DNA of 32,755 nucleotides from Halomonas sp. 707D7 (GTDB taxonomy: Bacteria > Pseudomonadota > Gammaproteobacteria > Pseudomonadales > Halomonadaceae), in assembly GCF_024158715.1 (NCBI RefSeq), contig NZ_JAMZBC010000019.1:1-32755 (forward strand), written 5' to 3'. Under the pieces are notes generated by a model, which was not told the DNA's origin, did not search any database, and saw only the letters and a list, made by a program, of their open reading frames with translations. Below are positions 8,298 through 16,032 of the stretch, one piece after another. Position 1 is the stretch's first letter; each line of letters starts with the position of its first letter. Made by a program: the position numbers and the translations under genes.

Positions 8298-9272
8298 GTG
8301 CTCGGCGAATTCGATCTCATTGAACGGTTTCTGAAGCCCGCCCGGGTGGGCGCCGCGCACAGCGGCGTGGCACTCGGCGCGGGTGACGACGCCACCGTGC
8401 TCATCCCCGAACCGGGCCACCAGCTGGTGGTCAGCGTCGATACGTCCTTGGTCGATGTCCACTTCCCCTTCGATGCGCCCGCCGAGGCGATCGGCCACCG
8501 GGCGCTGGCCGTGGCGCTGAGCGACCTGGCCGCCATGGGTGCGCGCTCGCGCTGGTGCCTGATGGCGCTCAGCCAGCGTTCGGACGCCTTCGCCGACGAA
8601 CCCGCCGCCACCACCTGGTACGCGGGTTTTGCCCGCGGCTTTCACGCGCTGTGCGAGACGTCCGATACGGTGCTGGTCGGCGGTGACGTCACCGCCGGCG
8701 CGCTCGGCATCAGCGTCACCGTGATGGGCGAGACGCCCAGCGGCCGAGCGCTGACCCGGGCCGGCGCTCGGCCCGGTGATGTCATCGCCGTGACCGGGGC
8801 GCTGGGCGGCGGTGCCGGCGGGCTTTCGCTATGGCAACGCGGCGAGCGGGACATGACGCATCCGCTCGTCAAACGTTATCTGCTGCCGACGCCGCGACTC
8901 GAGGCGGGCCTGCGCCTGCGCGGGCTCGCCAGCGCGGCGATCGACGTCTCCGACGGGCTGTTGGCCGATCTTGGCCACCTGCGCCGGGCCTCCGGCGTCG
9001 GCGCCGAGCTCGATCAGGCGGCGCTGCCGCCGGCCTGCGGGCTCCTCGAGGCGCTCGGCGAGCGCGAGGCGCTGGCGGCGATGCTTGGCGGCGGCGACGA
9101 CTACGAGCTGCTGGTCACGCTGCCACCCAATAACGTCGCCAAGGCTCGGCAAGCGCTCGCCGAGTGCGGCGTGGCGCTCACCGTGATCGGGCAATGCAGC
9201 GAACGGCCCGGCGTGCGCGGCGTCGAGGCCGCGCGCCAGGGGTGGCAGCACTTTCAAGGGGGGAGGCCATGA
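8298..9272 (+). CDS. thiL: Thiamine-monophosphate kinase
   Basis: ThiL phosphorylates thiamine monophosphate to the active cofactor thiamine diphosphate. The protein is 324 residues, normal for the family, which is related to PurM/SelD-type ATP-binding enzymes. Motifs include GAGDDATVL (residues 27-35), SVDTSLVDVHFPF, AVALSDLAAMGA, GGDVTAGALGISVTVMGE, DVSDGLLADLGHL and GGGDDYELLVTLP. The start is a GTG at 8298 that gives the standard N-terminus GEFDLIERF; the ribosome-binding site is weak (GAGAAG). Its stop overlaps the pgpA ATG (ATGA), so the two genes are coupled. Confidence 0.97.
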   Translation: MLGEFDLIERFLKPARVGAAHSGVALGAGDDATVLIPEPGHQLVVSVDTSLVDVHFPFDAPAEAIGHRALAVALSDLAAMGARSRWCLMALSQRSDAFADEPAATTWYAGFARGFHALCETSDTVLVGGDVTAGALGISVTVMGETPSGRALTRAGARPGDVIAVTGALGGGAGGLSLWQRGERDMTHPLVKRYLLPTPRLEAGLRLRGLASAAIDVSDGLLADLGHLRRASGVGAELDQAALPPACGLLEALGEREALAAMLGGGDDYELLVTLPPNNVAKARQALAECGVALTVIGQCSERPGVRGVEAARQGWQHFQGGRP

Positions 9273-9742
9273 ACCAGGCACCCGGTAGCGTCTGGCGACG
9301 CCCTACCCATTTCTTCGCCTTCGGCCTGGGCAGCGGCATGGTGCCCTGGGCGCCGGGCACCTTCGGCACGCTGGCCGCGATTCCGTTTTTCTGGCTGATG
9401 GCGGATCTGCCGCTAGGCTGGTACATGAGCCTGGTGTTCGTCGCCTTCGTGGTCGGCGTGTGGCTGTGCGACAAGACTTCCCACGATCTCGGCGTGCACG
9501 ACCACTCCGGCATCGTCTGGGACGAGTTCGTCGGCTACTGGATCACCATGGCCGCCGTACCGTTCTCCTGGGAGGCGGCGCTTTGGGGGTTCGTGGTGTT
9601 TCGTATCTTCGACGTCTTCAAGCCCTGGCCGATCCGCTGGGCCGACCGCCGCGTGGCGGGGGGCTTCGGCATCATGATCGACGACGTCATGGCGGGCATC
9701 TACGCCTGGAGCACCATGCACCTGTGGTTCTGGCTACACTGA
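9269..9742 (+). CDS. pgpA: Phosphatidylglycerophosphatase A
   Basis: PgpA is a small inner-membrane phosphatase that converts phosphatidylglycerophosphate to phosphatidylglycerol. The 157-residue protein has several hydrophobic segments and the family motifs FGLGSGMVPWAPGTFGTL near the N-terminus, GIVWDEFVGYW (81-91), FRIFDVFKPWPI, and GIMIDDVMAGIYA. The ATG at 9269 follows a strong GGGGGAGG and overlaps the thiL stop; an in-frame start at 9164 lies inside thiL and is not needed. The thiL-pgpA pair is conserved in gammaproteobacteria. This is the last gene of the nrdR-rib operon. Confidence 0.97.
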   Translation: MNQAPGSVWRRPTHFFAFGLGSGMVPWAPGTFGTLAAIPFFWLMADLPLGWYMSLVFVAFVVGVWLCDKTSHDLGVHDHSGIVWDEFVGYWITMAAVPFSWEAALWGFVVFRIFDVFKPWPIRWADRRVAGGFGIMIDDVMAGIYAWSTMHLWFWLH

Positions 9743-9840
9743 AGGCCAACGCTTTCGCCGATGCGGCGTGAGCCCGGCCTGTCCGGGTCGGAAATTGTAC
9801 GACCAGCGGCGTCATTCATGGAGCTGTCCGAGGAGATGGC

Positions 9841-11097
9841 ATGCGCAAGGAACGTCTCATCGTCCCGATCATCGTGACCCTGACCGTGATCTGGGCCGTG
9901 GCGCAGCTGATTTCGAGCGTGCTGTTCGAGCGCAGCCTGAACCAGGCGCTGGAGGATCTCGAGGCCCGCGGCGAGTGGCGCGTCAGCCGAACCGAGAGCC
10001 GTCAGGGCTGGTTGACCTCCCGAGGGCGGCTTTCGCTGTCGCCGCTGCTCGGTCGCCCCTGGCGGCTCGAGCTGACCTACGATGCCCGCCATGGCCTCTT
10101 GACCACCGACGTTCAGGGCACCGTCGTGCCGCGCCTGGACAGCGCCTTGCAAAAGGCGGTCGGCGAGGTATCGGCGCTGTCGCTGCCGCGCTGGGAAGGG
10201 CGCTACCATACGCTTTCCGGCAAGAGCGAGCTGCGCCTGGCGCTGGCGCCGTTCATCATCCAGCAAAACGGCCGCGAGCTCGACGTGCGCGGCGCCCGAC
10301 TGCGCCTCGAGGGGGTCTTCGGTGACTGGCGCCTGCGCGCGCGCTTCGACCAGCTCACCCTGAGCGACGGCCAGGCCTACCTCACCCTGGGGCCGACGAC
10401 GCTCGAAAGCCGCTATACCTACATCGAGGATGCCTATCACTTCGCCCAGCGCGACCACCTGCATGTCGAGTCCGCGACGCTGTTCTATCCCGCCTTCGAG
10501 GTCCAGGTCGAACCCATCGACCTCAACAGCGACATGGTGCTCGACGAAAGCGAGCTGCGACTGAAGGGCCGCCTGGCACTCGGTGACGTGCGCGTACCCA
10601 GCGAAGCGCCGGAGACGGCGCTGGTCAGCGGCGTGATCGAAGCCGAGCTTTCGCGGCTCAACGCCGATGCGGTGCGCAACATCATTGCCCGGCTGCGTCA
10701 GGAAGCGGCCTGGGGCGATCGCAGCCTGCCGATGGCCGAAGGCCTGCTGGCCCGCATGGAGCCCGATATCCAGGCGCTTCTGAGCGATTCGCCGCGCCTC
10801 GACGTGACCGACATCGAGCTCGAAAGCCCGCTGCTGGGAATCACCGTCAAGGCCGACGGCGCGCTGTTCTTCGATGGTCGCAAGCCCGAGGCACTCAGCG
10901 TGGTGAACCTTCAGGCGCCTCTCGAGCGCGGGCGCTGGAAGGACCGCATCGACGGCGATTTCGTCTGGTACGACGCACCGACCGTGGCCGCGCTGTGGCT
11001 GGGTCTTCCGCTGGGCACCCGGGAGCTGCAGTTCGACGTCATCCGCGGCGTCTGGCGGGTGAACGGACGCCCCATGCCGGAGCTCTGGCCGCAATAG
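9841..11097 (+). CDS. DUF945 family protein (YdgA-like)
   Basis: This is a 418-residue protein with an N-terminal membrane anchor (residues about 7-27: IVPIIVTLTVIWAVAQLISS) and a long periplasmic part rich in beta-strand-like alternation. The early LSSVLFERSLNQAL-like region, R-x-x-SRQGWLTSRG, and the repeated polar/hydrophobic pattern match the DUF945 family, which includes E. coli YdgA. The family's biochemical role is not established; relatives have been linked to envelope functions, which I do not infer here. AGGAGA precedes the ATG. It sits alone between pgpA and lon, with 98 and 93 bases on either side. Confidence 0.75.
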   Translation: MRKERLIVPIIVTLTVIWAVAQLISSVLFERSLNQALEDLEARGEWRVSRTESRQGWLTSRGRLSLSPLLGRPWRLELTYDARHGLLTTDVQGTVVPRLDSALQKAVGEVSALSLPRWEGRYHTLSGKSELRLALAPFIIQQNGRELDVRGARLRLEGVFGDWRLRARFDQLTLSDGQAYLTLGPTTLESRYTYIEDAYHFAQRDHLHVESATLFYPAFEVQVEPIDLNSDMVLDESELRLKGRLALGDVRVPSEAPETALVSGVIEAELSRLNADAVRNIIARLRQEAAWGDRSLPMAEGLLARMEPDIQALLSDSPRLDVTDIELESPLLGITVKADGALFFDGRKPEALSVVNLQAPLERGRWKDRIDGDFVWYDAPTVAALWLGLPLGTRELQFDVIRGVWRVNGRPMPELWPQ

Positions 11098-11110
11098 GCG
11101 CATGCCAGGG

Positions 11111-11139
11111 TTGAAGTTTCGCCGTACAGCCCACATTCC
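11111..11139 (+). promoter_or_regulatory. Candidate heat-shock (RpoH) promoter for lon
   Basis: GTTGAA (11110-11115) and CCCACATT (11130-11137) lie 14 bases apart, about 52 bases before the lon ATG. The -35 matches the sigma-32 consensus CTTGAA at 5 of 6 positions; the -10 matches CCCCATNT only partly. The segment TTGAAGTTT and several bases after it recur at identical spacing before gshA, where the match is better. Confidence 0.45.
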
Positions 11140-11190
11140 TTAGGCAACGCTGGGCGGCACTGGCCGCCGGTATCCGTCAATGGAGGGCGC

Positions 11191-13641
11191 ATGAGCGACC
11201 AGGATTTCGAGCACGACAACGAACACTCCGTATGGCTTGACGACGACGCCGAGACCCACGATCACGGTGGCGAAGGCGAGCACCACTCCGACGGCGAGCA
11301 GGCGCACTCGCTGGTGCCGGCAAGCGACATGCTCCCTGAGCGCATCTACCTGCTCCCCATTCACAATCGCCCGTTCTTCCCGGCGCAGGTGCAGCCCCTG
11401 GTAATCAACAAGGAGCGCTGGGAGGAGACCATTCGCCGGGTGGGCAACACGCCGCACCATACGCTGGGCGTGGCTTTCGTCGGCGAGCAGGGCGTGAGCG
11501 AGCTCGACGAGGAGGGCTTTCCCGCCATCGGCACCGCCGTGAAGGTACACAAGCTCAAGAGCGAAGACCAGCAGATCCAGTTCATCGCCCAGGGGCTTCG
11601 TCGCTTCAAGATCCAGCGCTGGCTCTCCCGCAAACCGCCGTACCTGGTGGAAGTGACCTATCCCAAGGAGCCGGTGGACGCGGAGAACGAGGAGACCCGC
11701 GCCTACGCCATGGCGATCATCAACGGCATCAAGGAGCTGCTGCCGATCAACCCGCTCTACGGCGAAGAGCTCAAGCAGTATCTCAACCGCTTCAGTCCCA
11801 ATCAGCCGGGCCCGTTGACCGACTTCGCCGCGGCGATCACTTCCGCCAAGGGCCCGGAGCTTCAGGACGTGCTGGCCACGCTCCCGGTGGCGGATCGCAT
11901 GCACAAGGTGCTGCCGCTGCTGCGCAAGGAGATCGACGTCGCCAAGCTGCAAAGCGAGATCAGCGAGCAGGTCAACGCCCAGATGCAGGAGCGCCAGCGC
12001 GAGTTCTTCCTGCGCGAGCAGCTGAAGGTCATCCAGCGCGAGCTCGGCATTTCCAAGGGCGACCGGGAGAACGACGTCGACACCTTCCGCGAGCGCCTGA
12101 AAGCCCTGAAAGTGCCCGACCGGGTGCAGACGCGCATCGACGAGGAGCTTGGAAAGCTCAGCGTACTCGAGACCGGCTCGCCTGAGTACGGCACCACGCG
12201 CAACTACCTCGACTGGCTCACCTCGCTCCCCTGGGGGGTGACCAGCGAGGACAAGCTCGACCTGAACCACGCCCGCCAGGTGCTGGATCGCGACCACGAC
12301 GGGTTGGGGGATGTGAAGGAGCGCATCGTCGAGTTTCTCGCCGAAGGCACCTTCAAGGGCGACGTCGGCGGCTCGATCGTGCTGCTGGTCGGCCCGCCCG
12401 GGGTGGGCAAGACCTCGGTGGGGCGCTCGATCGCCGAGGCCCTGGGGCGCAAGTTCTACCGCTTCTCGGTGGGCGGCATGCGCGACGAAGCCGAAATCAA
12501 GGGCCACCGGCGTACCTACATCGGCGCCATGCCCGGCAAGCTCGTCCAGGCCTTCAAGGAGGTCGAGGTCGAGAACCCGGTGATCATGCTCGACGAGATC
12601 GACAAGCTCGGTCAGTCTTTCCAGGGCGATCCGGCCTCGGCGCTTCTCGAGGTGCTCGACCCGGAACAGAACGTCGACTTCCTCGATCACTACCTCGACG
12701 TGCGCATGGATCTTTCCAAGGTGCTGTTCGTGTGCACTGCCAATACCCTGGACTCGATTCCCGGGCCGCTGCTCGACCGCATGGAGCAGATCCGTCTTTC
12801 CGGCTACATCGCCGAAGAGAAGATGCAGATCGCCAAGCACCACCTGTGGCCGAAGCTCTTGAAGCGCAACAAGCTGCCGAGAAAGCGCATCAACCTGACC
12901 GATGCCGCGCTCAGGCAGGTGATCGAGGGCTACGCCCGGGAAGCCGGGGTGCGTCAGCTCGAGAAACAGCTTCACCGCATCGTGCGCAAGGCGACGGTCA
13001 AGCTGCTCGAGGAGCAGGAGGAGCCGGTCAAGATCTCGGTGAAGAACCTCGAGGAGTTCCTCGGCGCGCCGCTTTTCCGCAAGGAGAAGGTGCTCAAGGG
13101 CGAAGGCGTGGTCACCGGATTGGCCTGGACCTCGATGGGCGGGGCGACCCTGCCGATCGAGGCGGGCAAGGTGCACTCGCTGGATCGGGGCTTCAAGCTC
13201 ACCGGCAAGCTGGGCGACGTGATGCAGGAGTCCGCCAACATCGCCTACAGCTACACCCTGGGCCATCTCAAGGAGTACGGCGCCCAACCGACGTTCTTCG
13301 ACAAGGCGTTCATTCACCTGCACGTGCCCGAAGGGGCGACGCCCAAGGATGGCCCATCCGCCGGGGTGACGATGACCACCGCGCTACTGTCGCTGGCCAC
13401 CGGCAAGGCGATCCCGCGGCCTCTGGCGATGACCGGTGAGCTGACGCTGACCGGCCAGGTGCTGCCGGTGGGCGGCATCCGCGAGAAGGTGATCGCTGCC
13501 CGGCGCAGCGACATCTTCGAGGTCATCCTGCCCGAGGCCAACCGGCGCGATTACGACGAATTGCCGGACTACCTGAAGGAGGGCATGACGGTCCACTTCG
13601 CCAACCGCTACAAGGACGTCGCCAACGTCGTGTTCGCCTGA
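11191..13641 (+). CDS. lon: ATP-dependent Lon protease, AsrA-like second paralogue
   Basis: This is an 816-residue cytoplasmic AAA+ protease. The order is: an acidic, histidine-rich tail (1-45), a LAN substrate-binding domain starting at [19 protein letters not shown] residues, a coiled region, the AAA+ module with Walker [10 protein letters not shown] (401-409) and Walker [11 protein letters not shown], and the protease domain with catalytic S723 (PKDGPSAGV) and K766 ([10 protein letters not shown]), 43 residues apart as in E. coli Lon. The protease domain begins [16 protein letters not shown], whereas canonical LonA has GLAWTEVGGD. That, the N-terminal tail and the lack of clpX and hupB neighbours resemble the Pseudomonas aeruginosa PA0779/AsrA protease, as I remember it. 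GGAGGG precedes the ATG. A strong terminator follows. Confidence 0.95.
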   Translation: MSDQDFEHDNEHSVWLDDDAETHDHGGEGEHHSDGEQAHSLVPASDMLPERIYLLPIHNRPFFPAQVQPLVINKERWEETIRRVGNTPHHTLGVAFVGEQGVSELDEEGFPAIGTAVKVHKLKSEDQQIQFIAQGLRRFKIQRWLSRKPPYLVEVTYPKEPVDAENEETRAYAMAIINGIKELLPINPLYGEELKQYLNRFSPNQPGPLTDFAAAITSAKGPELQDVLATLPVADRMHKVLPLLRKEIDVAKLQSEISEQVNAQMQERQREFFLREQLKVIQRELGISKGDRENDVDTFRERLKALKVPDRVQTRIDEELGKLSVLETGSPEYGTTRNYLDWLTSLPWGVTSEDKLDLNHARQVLDRDHDGLGDVKERIVEFLAEGTFKGDVGGSIVLLVGPPGVGKTSVGRSIAEALGRKFYRFSVGGMRDEAEIKGHRRTYIGAMPGKLVQAFKEVEVENPVIMLDEIDKLGQSFQGDPASALLEVLDPEQNVDFLDHYLDVRMDLSKVLFVCTANTLDSIPGPLLDRMEQIRLSGYIAEEKMQIAKHHLWPKLLKRNKLPRKRINLTDAALRQVIEGYAREAGVRQLEKQLHRIVRKATVKLLEEQEEPVKISVKNLEEFLGAPLFRKEKVLKGEGVVTGLAWTSMGGATLPIEAGKVHSLDRGFKLTGKLGDVMQESANIAYSYTLGHLKEYGAQPTFFDKAFIHLHVPEGATPKDGPSAGVTMTTALLSLATGKAIPRPLAMTGELTLTGQVLPVGGIREKVIAARRSDIFEVILPEANRRDYDELPDYLKEGMTVHFANRYKDVANVVFA

Positions 13642-13662
13642 CGCCTTTTTGGATCTATCGGG

Positions 13663-13694
13663 ACGCCACTCTTGCGAAAGAGTGGCGTTTTTTT
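13663..13694 (+). terminator. Intrinsic terminator of lon
   Basis: ACGCCACTCTT (13663-13673) and AAGAGTGGCGT (13678-13688) form a perfect 11-bp stem closed by a GCGA tetraloop (GNRA type), followed by seven T residues. It starts 22 bases after the lon stop and separates lon from aer. Confidence 0.93.
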
Positions 13695-13709
13695 GGCTTA
13701 TTCGTCGAA

Positions 13710-13735
13710 TCAAACTTGGGAGACGTTGCGGATAA
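13710..13735 (+). promoter_or_regulatory. Candidate FliA (sigma-28) promoter for aer
   Basis: TCAAACTT (13710-13717), 10 bases, then GCGGATAA (13728-13735). This resembles the flagellar consensus TAAAGTTT-N11-GCCGATAA (5 of 8 and 7 of 8 matches, spacing one base short). It lies directly after the lon terminator and 40 bases before the aer start, the same distance as the FliA-like box before the other chemoreceptor gene. Confidence 0.45.
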
Positions 13736-13775
13736 TCACACGATAATTGTTAACAATGACAACTGGAAAGCCAAC

Positions 13776-15881
13776 GTGCGCAACAATCAGCCTGTCACCC
13801 AACGTGAGTACGTGCTCGACGACGAAACCGTCCTGATCTCCCGGTCGGACCTCGAGGGCAACGTCACCTACGCCAGTGCCGCCTTCGTCGACGTCAGCGG
13901 CTACTCGCGCAACGAGTTGATGGGTTCGCCCCACAACATGATTCGTCATCCTGACATGCCGCCGGCGGCCTTTGCCGACTTCTGGAAGACCATCAAGGCC
14001 GGCAACACCTGGCAGGGACTGGTCAAGAACCGGCGCAAGAACGGTGACCACTACTGGGTCAATGCCACTGCCGCTGCACTGCGCGATGGTGAGCGCATCG
14101 TCGGCTATACCTCGGTGCGCCGCAAGGCAAGCCCCGAGGAGATCGCGCTGGCCGACAAGGTCTATGGCGAGCTTCGCGAGAAAGGCGCCTCGCGCAAGTA
14201 CCGCGTCCACCAGGGGGCGCTTCGGCGCAAGGGCGTGATGGGGCTCGTCCGTCGCTTTCACCTGGGGAGCCTGCGCGCCAAGCTGATCGGCATGGTGGTC
14301 GTATCGCTTCTGTTGTTGAGCCTGGCCGGGGCGGTGGGCATTCTCGGGCTGGTCAACGCCGGCGAGCGGCTCGACCGGCTCAACCGCGCCGGCCTCCAGT
14401 CGATTGCAAGTCTCCAGGAGATCGAGCGCCATATCGGCCAGACCGTCGAGCTGGTCGAGCCCGCCGTGCGCAACCCACGCCGCGCGGACCTCGACGCGGT
14501 CGCCGCGACCACCGCCACCTACCGCGAGCAGATCGAGACCCAGTGGACGAGCTACGTCGCGGCAGAGGAGCCGGGCAACACTCTCGTCGAGGCCTATGAG
14601 GATGCACTCGGCGATTGGCTGGGTGGTATCGACGCGTCGATCGCGGCGGTGATCGACGGCAACGGGTTTGCTGCCTTCGAAGCGTTCAACGACGTCGTCA
14701 CGCCGGCCACTCAATCGCTTCGCGCGCTGAGCAGCGATCTGGTGATCCAGGATCGCGACAGCGCCCAGGTGCTAGTCGGCGAAGCGGGGCAGGAGCGTCA
14801 GCGCATGTTGGTCACTCAGCTATCGCTGATCGCCATCGGCCTGGTGGTGATGATCCTGTTGAGCGTCGTGATCCTGCGCTCGGTCTTCAAGGGCCTGGCC
14901 GGCGCCCGGCACATGACCTTCCAGGTGGCGGCAGGCAACCTCGCTGCGCGCAGCCACCAGCGCTCGAGCGACGAGCTGGGCGATCTGCTCTACTCGCTGG
15001 ATACCATGCGCTTCAGCCTGGCTGCCGTGGTCGGCGAGGTGGAAAACCGGGTCGCGGTGGTGACGCCCGCCGTCGAGCAGATCGCCGAGGAGAACGAGAG
15101 CCTCGCCCGGCGCACCGGCCAGCAGGCCAGCGCGCTCCAGCAGACCGCCGCCAGCATGGTGCAGATGACCGAGACGGTCGCCCAGAACAGCGAGAACGCC
15201 CGCCAGGCAAGCGAGCTGGCCGACCAGAACGCCGCCAGCACCCGCGATACCCGCCAGCAGATGGAAAAGCTCGTCGAGCGCATGCAGCGCATCGCCCAAA
15301 GCGCCGAGAAGATGACCGAGATGATCGGCGTGATCGACGGCATCGCCTTTCAGACCAACATCCTGGCGCTCAATGCCTCGGTGGAGGCGGCCCGGGCCGG
15401 CGAGCACGGGCGCGGCTTTGCCGTGGTGGCAAGCGAGGTGCGAAGCCTCGCCGGTCGCTCCGCCGATGCGGCCCAGGAGATTCGCCGCATGATCGACAGC
15501 GCCACCCAGGAAGTCGACGGCGGGCGCACGGCGGTGACCCAGGCGGAAGCCTCGATCGAGAACGTGATGCGCCAGGTCAGCCGGGTGAACGAGCTGATGG
15601 CCTCGATCACCGATGCCTCGAGCGAGCAGAGCAGCGGCATCGGCCAGATCAACGGCGCCATCGCCGAGATGGACAGCGCCACCCAGCAGAACGCCCACAA
15701 GGTGCAGATGATCGCCGACTCCGCCGACAACCTCACCGTCGAGGTGTTCGAGCTCGCCAACGTGGTCGATGCCTTCCGCCTCGAGGGCGCCCAGGAGGAG
15801 AACGTCCACGCGGCCATCGAAAGGCTCGACCGCATCCACCAGGCAAGCGACCGCCGGAGCCCGGCGCTGGCCGCGCCGTGA
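13776..15881 (+). CDS. aer: Aer-type PAS redox/energy chemoreceptor with an added periplasmic domain
   Basis: This 701-residue receptor senses redox state through FAD in a cytoplasmic PAS domain and controls CheA. The GTG at 13776 gives RNNQPVTQREYVL; with this start the FAD-binding residues of E. coli Aer align in number (R57, H58 and D60 in MIRHPDMP). KNRRKNGDHYWVNA follows. A first membrane segment (about 169-191) and a second (about 347-370) bracket roughly 155 periplasmic residues that look like a four-helix-bundle sensor. HAMP and the signalling domain ([19 protein letters not shown]) follow. E. coli Aer is about 506 residues and has only a membrane hairpin, so the periplasmic insert is notable. 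No CheR-docking pentapeptide is seen at the C-terminus. An upstream in-frame TTG (13716) lies in the promoter region and is rejected. Confidence 0.92.
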   Translation: MRNNQPVTQREYVLDDETVLISRSDLEGNVTYASAAFVDVSGYSRNELMGSPHNMIRHPDMPPAAFADFWKTIKAGNTWQGLVKNRRKNGDHYWVNATAAALRDGERIVGYTSVRRKASPEEIALADKVYGELREKGASRKYRVHQGALRRKGVMGLVRRFHLGSLRAKLIGMVVVSLLLLSLAGAVGILGLVNAGERLDRLNRAGLQSIASLQEIERHIGQTVELVEPAVRNPRRADLDAVAATTATYREQIETQWTSYVAAEEPGNTLVEAYEDALGDWLGGIDASIAAVIDGNGFAAFEAFNDVVTPATQSLRALSSDLVIQDRDSAQVLVGEAGQERQRMLVTQLSLIAIGLVVMILLSVVILRSVFKGLAGARHMTFQVAAGNLAARSHQRSSDELGDLLYSLDTMRFSLAAVVGEVENRVAVVTPAVEQIAEENESLARRTGQQASALQQTAASMVQMTETVAQNSENARQASELADQNAASTRDTRQQMEKLVERMQRIAQSAEKMTEMIGVIDGIAFQTNILALNASVEAARAGEHGRGFAVVASEVRSLAGRSADAAQEIRRMIDSATQEVDGGRTAVTQAEASIENVMRQVSRVNELMASITDASSEQSSGIGQINGAIAEMDSATQQNAHKVQMIADSADNLTVEVFELANVVDAFRLEGAQEENVHAAIERLDRIHQASDRRSPALAAP

Positions 15882-15888
15882 CCCGCCC

Positions 15889-15913
15889 GAGCGGGCTATA
15901 TAAACGCCCGCTC
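15889..15913 (+). other. Stem-loop between aer and ilvD
   Basis: GAGCGGGC and GCCCGCTC form a perfect 8-bp stem with the loop TATATAAAC, eight bases after the aer stop. No T-run follows, so termination is doubtful. The AT-rich loop could instead hold a -10 element for ilvD transcription. The role is undecided. Confidence 0.4.
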
Positions 15914-16032
15914 ATCTAGCGCCGAAAGCGCCACTCGTGCCACAATCCCTGCGCTGGATTCATCCGCCAGGCCCAGGCCTGGCATCGAACGATCGCGCCC
16001 GAGCGCGACGCAAAAAAGCAGTAGAGGACACC

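Noticed and set aside
9768..10325. A 185-codon plus-strand frame overlapping the start of the DUF945 gene
   Set aside because: The translation is Arg/Pro/Ala-rich and out of frame with the recognised DUF945 protein, which has the better ribosome-binding site.
11140..13323. A 727-codon open frame on the minus strand opposite lon
   Set aside because: It is the complement of a clearly conserved gene in GC-rich DNA, where long antisense frames are common. Its translation is low-complexity in Leu, Val, His and Asp, and shows no family motif.
60..15500. Similarity between the chemoreceptor at 1-1314 and the one at 13776-15881, considered as a recent duplication
   Set aside because: The likeness is limited to the universally conserved signalling hairpin; sensor regions, HAMP and flanks are unrelated.
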